DNA from: an uncultured Clostridia bacterium
Lineage (GTDB): Bacteria > Bacillota > Clostridia > Christensenellales > Aristaeellaceae
DNA length: 64,000 nt
Assembly: GCA_934662505.1 (NCBI GenBank)
Contig: CAKUKE010000004.1
Span: forward strand, 1-64,000
Reading direction: 5' to 3'
Both the position numbers and the translations under genes were made by a program. Positions 58,301 to 64,000 of the stretch are shown in pieces. Positions within the stretch are counted from its first letter, which is position 1. Each line of letters begins with the position of its first letter. The notes beneath the pieces were generated by a model. That model was given only the letters and a program-made list of their open reading frames with translations, ran no database searches and was not told where the DNA came from.

Positions 58301-61300
58301 CTTGTACAGGCCGTTGGAGATGCTGGTCACATCATAGCCGGTCACGGTATGGGCGGCGCCGTCGTATTCCACGGTGGCGCTGTGCTCGGTGATGGTGACG
58401 GTCACCTGATCGGTGACGGGGGTCACTTCCAGCTCGCCCAAGAACGTCTCGATGGTGTAGTTGCTCGCCTTCACGCCCGCGTTGAGACGGTAAGTGAAGG
58501 TGTTGTCCGCCGTGCCCACGTTCACCCGGCTGCCGGAGACGGTGTAGGTCGCGCCTTCACCCGCGGCAAAGCCGTTGCCGGAGACGGTCACTTCCTCCTC
58601 GATCTTCCCATTGTCCAGCAGCCACTTGCTGGTCAGCGCGGTGCCGTCGTACACCTTTTTACCGCTCGCGCTGGTCAGGATGACATGACGGGGACTGATG
58701 ACCATTTCACCGTTTTCCGTTTTCACGGTGAACTGTCCGGTCACGTCGTTTTCCTGTTCATCGGTCACCTTTGCGGTGCCCAGCACCTGCACGGTGTAGC
58801 GGTCGGCGTCCTGCGCGGTGACGTTGGCGACAAGGCCGGACACCTTGTAGGTATGGCCGTCTACGACGAAGGTCAGGGTCTCAAAGCCGCTGACGGTATG
58901 CTCGCTGCCGTCGTAGGTGAAGCTTCCGCTGTTGGCCACCACGGTGATCACGTACTTTTCAGTGCGCGCCTTGATGGTGAAATCACCGCTGCCCACCGTG
59001 AAGGTGTAGTTGGTGTATTCCTTTTCAAGGTCTTCCTTCGTGGCGGAAATCCGCAGCACACCGGGATATTTGCCCACCTGCTCGGCGGTGTTGGTGCGGG
59101 TGACGGTATGGTCGATGCCGCCCAGCTCGCCCAGCACCTGACCGGTCATGACCGCGTTGGCGAAGGTCGGGTCAGGGTTGCCGTATTCCTTCTCATCGTT
59201 GGCCACGGTGATGGTGACGGGGCGTTTGGTAATGGTCAGGCCGCCGTCGGTCACGTCGAAGATCACGTTGGTGAAGTTCTGGTTGATGTTGGCAAAGCCG
59301 TTTTTATCCATTCCCATGGGGTAGGTATCCGCGTTCACACCGGAAGCGGTCTGGCTGCCCTCATAGGTGAAGTCGTTCTCCGTGTACAGCGGATTGCTGA
59401 TGGCCACGTCGTAGCCTTCCACCTGCTGGGTCTGGCCGTTGTAGACCTTGCTGTCCGTATGACCGGTGATGGTGACGGTCACCTGATCGGTGACGGGGGT
59501 CACTTCCAGTTTGCCCTTGACCACCTTGATGGTGTAGTTGTTCGCATCGGTGTTCCGGTTCAGCCGATAGGCAAATTCGTTGTCCGACTTGCCCACGTTC
59601 ACCCGGCTGCCGATCACGCCGAAGGTCGCGCCCTCACCCGCGGCAAAGCCGTCGCCGGAGACGGTCACTTCTTCGGTGATCCTGCCCTGCGCCAGCAGCC
59701 ACTTGCTGGTCAGCGCGGTGCCGTCGTACACCTTTTCGCCGCTCGCGCTGGTCAGGGTGACTGCGCGGGGCTTCACCACCAGGTTCGCCGGCTGATAATG
59801 CACGGTGAACTGATTGCTCACATCGTTACCCTCGGCATCCAGCACCTTGCTCACGCCCTGCACCTGCGTCTCGGTGGTGCCGCTGTTGGTGCGCGCCGCG
59901 CCGGAGGTGAGGCCTTCCACGGTGAAGGTGGCGCCGTTGAGGGTGAAGGTCAGGGTCTTAAAGCCGCTGACGGTATGCTCGCTGCCGTCGTAGGTGAACT
60001 CGCCGCCCAGCGCTTCCACGGTCAGCTGCAGCTTTTCGCCCAGCGCCATCACGGTCAGGGTACCCTTTTCCGTGGTGACAGTGTAGTTGCCGCGGTTGGT
60101 GGCGTCGTTGAGGACATAGTCCGTGATCAGGTTGTCGGCGGAGCCCACCAGCGTCTGCGTGCCCTCCACGGTCACGGAGGCGAAGCCCTCGTCGCTGCCC
60201 ACGAACGCACCCCCGGTGATGGACCAGTTGCTGTTGGTCAGGGGGGTACCGTCGTAGGGCTTCTGGTCGTCCGCCGCCTTGATGGTGATGACCACGGGGT
60301 TGATCTTCAGCCAGCCGTCGGTCACACGGAAGGTGACGTTTTTGAAGTTTCTGTTCAGGTTGGTAAAGTCGGAGGCGGTCAGACCCATCATGTACTTGCC
60401 GTCGCCGACGGTGTTGACGTCGGTGGCGCGGGCGGCCCGGTCGTTCTCCATCAAATCCGCGTCGTAGCCCACGTCGGTGTTCACGTGGTAGAGCTCGTTG
60501 TCGCAGCTCATGTCAAAGCCGCTCACCACGTGCTCCTTGCCGTCATAGGTCTTTTCCAGCGTATGACCGGTCACGGTCACCACCACTTCGTCCTCCACGG
60601 GGGTGACGGTCAGGGTGCCGATATCGGGCGTATCAAAGACGTAGTTCCGCTCGTCGTAAGCGCCCTTCGTGCGGTAGACCACCGTGTTCTCCTCGCCGAT
60701 CACGTTGCCGGCGGCGTCGTAGAGCACGTCGGTGATGGTGCCGATGGCGCGCACGCTTTCCAGCTCGGCCGGCACGAAGCCGTCCCCTTTCACGGTCGCA
60801 TTGGGCCGGGTGAGGGGGGTGCCGTCGTAGGGCTTGGTCGCGCTCTCGCTGACCAGCTGCACGTGACGGGGTTGAATCGTCAGCTTGCTGTGCGCCAGAT
60901 CCAGCGTGTAGTTGCTTTCGATATAGCTGTCGGTGGTTTCCAGCCGGATGACGTTGTCCACCACGCCGTTCCCGTTGGGACCGTCAAAGGCGTTGGTCAC
61001 GGTGCCCTCGGTGTACACCCGGGTCACTTCGCCCGGCACAAAGTCCAGCGTGGACGTTCTGGCGACAGAGCTGTTGGTCAGCGGTGCGCCGTCGTACGTT
61101 TTCTCCGCATCCGTGCTGCGGTAGCTCACGGCACGGGGCGTGATGGTGACGGTCGCCTCGTCATAGGCGGTGATGCCGTCCACGGTCACCATGGCCTTCA
61201 CGGTGATGGGGCCGTCCGCCACGTTCTTGATGGTGGGGCATTCGGTCAGGTCGTACGCCTGGGTTTCTTCATTAAAGAAGTACACCGTCGCGCCGGTCAC

Positions 61301-64000
61301 AGGGGCGAAGGCGGGGTTTTCCGCCGTCAGATCCTTCTGGTACACCGCCACGGATTTCACGCCGTGGTACTGACCGTCGTAAATACCCACATAGTCTTCC
61401 AGGTTCAGAATGAGGCTGTCGTCCTCCGCGTGGATGACGAAGTTGCCGTTCTCAATGTGGAAGGTGTAGTTGGTGTAGGTTTTCTCAAGGGATGCCACGG
61501 TGTGGCGCACGGTCAGCACGCTGTCGTGGTTGCCCACATGGTCGTCGCCCGCATCGGTGCGGTGCACGCTCCAGTCGATCGCGCCGATCTCCGTCAGCAC
61601 CTCGCTGGTGGGCGTCACGGCGGCCGCGTCATGCTGGCCATAGGTCAGCTGCGCGTCGGCGAAGGCCGGGTCTTTCTGACCGTGGGTCTTGCCGTTGGAG
61701 GGCACCACGGCATGGACGTGCAGCGGGGTGATGTTGATACCGCCGCCATCCACGTCGAATTCGACATTGGCAAAGTTGCTGTTGACGTTCTTGAAATTGT
61801 TCTCCACGCCCACAGCCAGACCCATGATCGTCAGGCCTACATCCTTGCGGGAGGCGGTGGCCAGCGCCTTGGCGGCGTCGCTGTCGCCGGGCTTTCCCTT
61901 GTAGGTGAAGTCGTTTCCGGTGTACAGGCCGGTCGCGTCCTCAATGGTCACGGTGTAGCCGCTGGCGGTCTGCACCTGACCGTTATAGACCTTGTTATCG
62001 GTCACGCCCCGGACAAGCACCCTGACCTCGTCGGTCACAGGGGTGATGCGGAGCTCGTTCTGCACCTTGTTGATGATGTAGTTGCCGGCCTTGAAGCCTT
62101 CGCCCACATCATATTCGATGGTGTTGTACTTTGCGCCCTCGGACACGTTGGTCACGCTGCCGGTCGCGCGGATGTTCGTCACTTCGCCTTCCACAAAGGT
62201 GCCGGTCTGGGTGATCTCCTGGGTGATCTTCCCATGGTCCAGCAGCCACTTGCTGGTCAGCGGGGTGCCGTCGTACACCTTTTCGCCGCCGGCGCTGACG
62301 AGGGTCACTTCACGGGGGTTGATGGTGAGCTTGCCCGGGTTCGCCGTCACGGTGAACTGGTCGGTCACATCGTTGCCCTGCGCGTCGGTCACCTTCGCGG
62401 TGCCGGTCACTACGTTGTCGTAGTGATTTGCATCCTTCCCGCTGACGGTCGCCGTCAGGCCGGACACGATGTACTTGACCTGCTGGCCGTTCAGGGTAAG
62501 GGTCACTTCCACCGTACCGTCCGCCAGCTCGCGGACGATTTCGGTGTCCTTAAAGCCGGAGACGGTATGGGTCGCGCCGTCGTAGGTGACTTCGTCGCTC
62601 TTGGCCTCGAGGGTGATCTGCCGCTGCGCAGCGTTGGTCACCGTCAGGGTACCGTCCTTCAGGATGATGCGGTAGTTCTTTTCCTTGACGACATTCGTAT
62701 TGAGCTGATAGGCGGTAATCACGTTGGGAGAGGAGCCGGGGACGGTCTGGCTGCCCGTCACGGTGACGGAGAGCAGCGCGTTTTCATTGCCCTCCACAAA
62801 GCGGTTCTTGGTGATGGTGTAGCCGCTGTTGGTCAGCGGGGTACCGTCGTACGCCTTGGTGGCCGAGTTGGCGGTCAGCTCCACCTCCAGGGGGTTCACC
62901 ACCAGCTGACCGTCTTTCTCCAGCACGAACTCCACTTTTTCAAAGTTGTTGCTGATGTTTTCAAAGTCGCTTTTCTGGATGCCCATCGGGTAGGTGTCCG
63001 CATCCACGCCCTCGGCGACCGCTTTGCCGTTGAAGCGGAAGCAGTCGCTGGTATACAGCGTGTTGTCGGCGCTCCAGTCATAGCCGGTGACGGTATGCTT
63101 CGTGCCGTTGTAGGTCCGGGTATCCGTATGACCCTTGATGGTCACGGTCACCTTGTCGGTCACGGGATCGATGATCAGCTGACCCTTCACGGCTTCGGAC
63201 ACGTAATACTGGCCGTTCACCACGGTGCCGACGGCATTCGCGGGGAATTCGGCGTCATAGGTGCCCGCATCGGTGCCCTTAGCGCCCACGGTGAAGCCGG
63301 TGGCCGCCAGCAGGTCGGCGGGGGCAGCGGTTCCATCCGGCAGAATCTGACCGGTGAAGCCGGACACGCTGTGTTCCTTACCGTCGTATGTGACGGTGTC
63401 GCTGTTGCCCTGCAGCGCGATGTTCTTATAATAGTAGAAATTGACGACGTTTTCGCCGGTGCCGATGGTCAGATGCACCGTCTCGTTGGAGACGGGGGTG
63501 TAGTTTGTCACCGCCAGAGGTGCAAGGCTCTTCACATCGTTAAAGGTGCAGCCGGTCACGGTGGTGCTTTCCGCCACCTTGTCCTTGGTGCCGACCCAGT
63601 AGTAGTTGATGGTATAGCTCAGGTCGGCGCGCTTCGTGTAGACCACGGTGTGCTCCACGTTGCCCGCGCCCATGGTGCCCGACACGGCTTCCTCGCTGGC
63701 GGTATAGCCGTTAATGTCGGGAGAATCCACGCGGTACCATACACCCACAGTGAGCACGTCGCTGAAATCGTCCGCCGCCTTATTGCCGCCCAGCGGATTG
63801 TCCGCGGGCGCCTGACCGTCGGCATAGACATAGTGGATGGTCACGGTGAACTGGTTCAGGTCGAAGTACAGCTTCAGCACGGTGGAGCCGTCCGCCGCGA
63901 CCGTCGCGGTCAGGGTGGAAGCGCCCTCGTTCAGCTTGTACTGGCCGTTCCGAGTCTGACCTTTGTCCGTATCGGTGACGCTGACCGTCTGATCGGTCGC
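55325..64000 (-). CDS. Giant repeat-built surface protein (N-terminus outside window)
   Basis: At least 2,891 residues; the frame stays open to the window edge, so start and signal peptide are missing. Order, from the visible N-terminal end: a MucBP/InlB-like segment ('TIHYVYADGQ', ~64000-63430); about 20 MBG-type beta units from ~63420 to 57960 (18 with Y-D/N-G, 2 with Y-G-x-x-D-P); five DUF11-like units with 'YTITVKNTGNVTYYNVHVDDD' (~57830-56150); a Cna-B-like unit ('RGHVIWQDKSNAFDTRPGSVQVTLL', ~56080-55780); two MucBP-like units; tail '...PSGMGPAFNAGECFE'. No LPXTG or C-terminal membrane anchor. Likely an adhesin or matrix stalk; the outer anchoring mode is unknown. Confidence 0.88.
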   Translation of the reverse strand, partial: ATDQTVSVTDTDKGQTRNGQYKLNEGASTLTATVAADGSTVLKLYFDLNQFTVTIHYVYADGQAPADNPLGGNKAADDFSDVLTVGVWYRVDSPDINGYTASEEAVSGTMGAGNVEHTVVYTKRADLSYTINYYWVGTKDKVAESTTVTGCTFNDVKSLAPLAVTNYTPVSNETVHLTIGTGENVVNFYYYKNIALQGNSDTVTYDGKEHSVSGFTGQILPDGTAAPADLLAATGFTVGAKGTDAGTYDAEFPANAVGTVVNGQYYVSEAVKGQLIIDPVTDKVTVTIKGHTDTRTYNGTKHTVTGYDWSADNTLYTSDCFRFNGKAVAEGVDADTYPMGIQKSDFENISNNFEKVEFVLEKDGQLVVNPLEVELTANSATKAYDGTPLTNSGYTITKNRFVEGNENALLSVTVTGSQTVPGSSPNVITAYQLNTNVVKEKNYRIILKDGTLTVTNAAQRQITLEAKSDEVTYDGATHTVSGFKDTEIVRELADGTVEVTLTLNGQQVKYIVSGLTATVSGKDANHYDNVVTGTAKVTDAQGNDVTDQFTVTANPGKLTINPREVTLVSAGGEKVYDGTPLTSKWLLDHGKITQEITQTGTFVEGEVTNIRATGSVTNVSEGAKYNTIEYDVGEGFKAGNYIINKVQNELRITPVTDEVRVLVRGVTDNKVYNGQVQTASGYTVTIEDATGLYTGNDFTYKGKPGDSDAAKALATASRKDVGLTIMGLAVGVENNFKNVNSNFANVEFDVDGGGINITPLHVHAVVPSNGKTHGQKDPAFADAQLTYGQHDAAAVTPTSEVLTEIGAIDWSVHRTDAGDDHVGNHDSVLTVRHTVASLEKTYTNYTFHIENGNFVIHAEDDSLILNLEDYVGIYDGQYHGVKSVAVYQKDLTAENPAFAPVTGATVYFFNEETQAYDLTECPTIKNVADGPITVKAMVTVDGITAYDEATVTITPRAVSYRSTDAEKTYDGAPLTNSSVARTSTLDFVPGEVTRVYTEGTVTNAFDGPNGNGVVDNVIRLETTDSYIESNYTLDLAHSKLTIQPRHVQLVSESATKPYDGTPLTRPNATVKGDGFVPAELESVRAIGTITDVLYDAAGNVIGEENTVVYRTKGAYDERNYVFDTPDIGTLTVTPVEDEVVVTVTGHTLEKTYDGKEHVVSGFDMSCDNELYHVNTDVGYDADLMENDRAARATDVNTVGDGKYMMGLTASDFTNLNRNFKNVTFRVTDGWLKINPVVITIKAADDQKPYDGTPLTNSNWSITGGAFVGSDEGFASVTVEGTQTLVGSADNLITDYVLNDATNRGNYTVTTEKGTLTVMALGEKLQLTVEALGGEFTYDGSEHTVSGFKTLTFTLNGATFTVEGLTSGAARTNSGTTETQVQGVSKVLDAEGNDVSNQFTVHYQPANLVVKPRAVTLTSASGEKVYDGTALTSKWLLAQGRITEEVTVSGDGFAAGEGATFGVIGSRVNVGKSDNEFAYRLNRNTDANNYTIKVVKGKLEVTPVTDQVTVTITGHTDSKVYNGQTQQVEGYDVAISNPLYTENDFTYEGSQTASGVNADTYPMGMDKNGFANINQNFTNVIFDVTDGGLTITKRPVTITVANDEKEYGNPDPTFANAVMTGQVLGELGGIDHTVTRTNTAEQVGKYPGVLRISATKEDLEKEYTNYTFTVGSGDFTIKARTEKYVITVVANSGSFTYDGSEHTVSGFETLTFVVDGHTYKVSGLVANVTAQDADRYTVQVLGTAKVTDEQENDVTGQFTVKTENGEMVISPRHVILTSASGKKVYDGTALTSKWLLDNGKIEEEVTVSGNGFAAGEGATYTVSGSRVNVGTADNTFTYRLNAGVKASNYTIETFLGELEVTPVTDQVTVTITEHSATVEYDGAAHTVTGYDVTSISNGLYKHGDFSFSGNDSVTGTDVGRYEMKVKPSDFTNNNQNFTNVVFVIVDGALVITPRGADPRNPVTIKANDLVVGYNGLEHGENGYTATRLAEGHSVRSVIIDGKQKLVGIYPEEFKPHDAIIVDKEGKDVTANYKVTYKDGDLTITGDEVKPEKTTPQQVSRKYALGYPIPFTITVQSVAKDAVKNVIVRDGNAVLAEGDGYRLQDAHTAIIDVLEPGATVIVKAYHKVTSDDILAGTVGNTATVSWENTTRTVNAGTSQLEGVDVTLDVVKTSDLKTPDGAKKAALGTSIRYTITVTNNGNVPYYNVRVDDDMTGLHEVIGTLPVGETRTFYTAYTVTEQDLLNGQVENLVTAEGRKVEDPKDGTLKTPKGEDTEIDQTESVQTTLSIAKTSNKKAGETAALNERITYTLTVKNTGNVTLYNVHVDDDLTGLHETVSTLKKGDEKTFTTFYTVTEQDILNGRVFNVATAKADPVIDPADPEHPVVPSDRAEKEDETDDVCTDLSVRKLSDRKPEDKAKLGEVINYTITVKNTGNVTYYNVHVDDDLTGMHETIAVLGVGEEKTFTTSYTVTEQDILNGRVLNVATAKGNPIVDPKDPEDPKIPEDEDKKEDDTEDVRVTMTLEKTVVNLPARGYFVAGEEAQFHLTVKNTGNQTLRNVRVTEMLTGASVKNGTGYTVVNGAAVADEMKPGDTVTVNAVYTVRAEDIGETVENVAVARGEGPVDPKDETRRIDPEEQWARAQVPVDEAFRARGHVIWQDKSNAFDTRPGSVQVTLLADGVPVDEQTVIGEGDSWLFIFDKQPAHHKDGTPIVYTVKQDDHTGYTVTYPADTLDIVNDLEKYTLTIRYWMFKVGGEAAFHPVVRDYYYGESYSVVSPKKEGFWPSISRVEGVMREDVEYDVVYDWVNYNLTIHYVYLDGAQAAPAYTATLHMGDEYQVLSPYIEGYTPTIREPKGVMPARDVTYTVIYLADEEPIVVPDAPSGMGPAFNAGECFE

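Overview
The window looks like chromosome from a GC-rich, endospore-forming member of the Clostridia (class-level inference). Grounds: SpoIVB, SpoIIID and a YlbJ-like protein; DUF951, DUF3048 (YerB) and TIGR04086-type proteins; a T-box leader; AddA; an ECF sigma/anti-sigma pair; many TTGACA/TATAAT promoters and intrinsic terminators; AGGAGG-type ribosome sites with GTG and TTG starts. Secreted proteins have Gram-positive style signal peptides. No phage, transposase, integrase, rRNA or CRISPR array was found. The most host-related part is a sialic-acid locus, which suggests a gut or mucosal anaerobe. I do not name a species.

Layout. 0.2-1.9 kb: PRC-barrel protein, 41-aa peptide and AI-2E-family permease. 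1.9-2.15 kb: promoter, tRNA-Gln(CTG), tRNA-Glu(CTC), terminator. 2.15-3.1 kb: about 0.9 kb with no credible gene. 3.1-5.1 kb: ECF sigma factor with overlapping membrane anti-sigma gene. 5.1-18.2 kb: sialic-acid locus. One long minus-strand operon carries a GH32/43-like propeller protein, a family-5 binding protein, a DppBCDF-type ABC transporter, a BNR-repeat sialidase-like protein and a YhcH/NanQ-like anomerase. A divergent GntR/FCD regulator follows, then NanA facing a thioredoxin-reductase-like flavoprotein. 18.4-21.5 kb: TIGR04086-like membrane protein and a PhoR/ResE-type two-component system. 21.5-30.3 kb: YlbJ-like protein, three tandem unrecognised secreted proteins, LuxS, SpoIVB, SpoIIID. 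30.4-37.9 kb: DUF2461, phosphohexomutase-transketolase, DUF3048, CNNM/CorC-type protein. 38.1-45.5 kb: NimA-like protein, a 141-bp direct repeat, DUF951-LepB, and addA-prmA-truA. 45.7-50.2 kb: radical SAM protein with ABC exporter, and a COG2509-like flavoprotein. 50.2-53.3 kb: repeat-rich spacer, T-box-controlled NSS transporter, 36-bp minisatellite. 53.3-64.0 kb: second family-5 binding protein and a giant repeat-built surface protein that runs off the window.

How the genes may work together. In the sialic-acid locus, sialylated sugars would be imported by the Dpp-type transporter, trimmed inside the cell by the propeller proteins (neither has a signal peptide), converted between anomers by NanQ and cleaved by NanA to ManNAc and pyruvate. 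A 14-bp motif, AAATGTRGTAYRAT, overlaps the -10 box of the main operon, of nanA and of the flavoprotein gene, with a further copy between the last two. It is the best candidate operator for the GntR/FCD regulator. NanE, NanK and the GlcNAc-6-P genes are not in the window.

Most worth a second look: the four-copy operator and locus logic; the flavoprotein with a degenerate NADPH site; the three unrecognised secreted proteins beside sporulation genes; the giant MBG/DUF11-like protein with super-repeats and no LPXTG; the T-box NSS transporter; and several repeat families in otherwise empty spacers.
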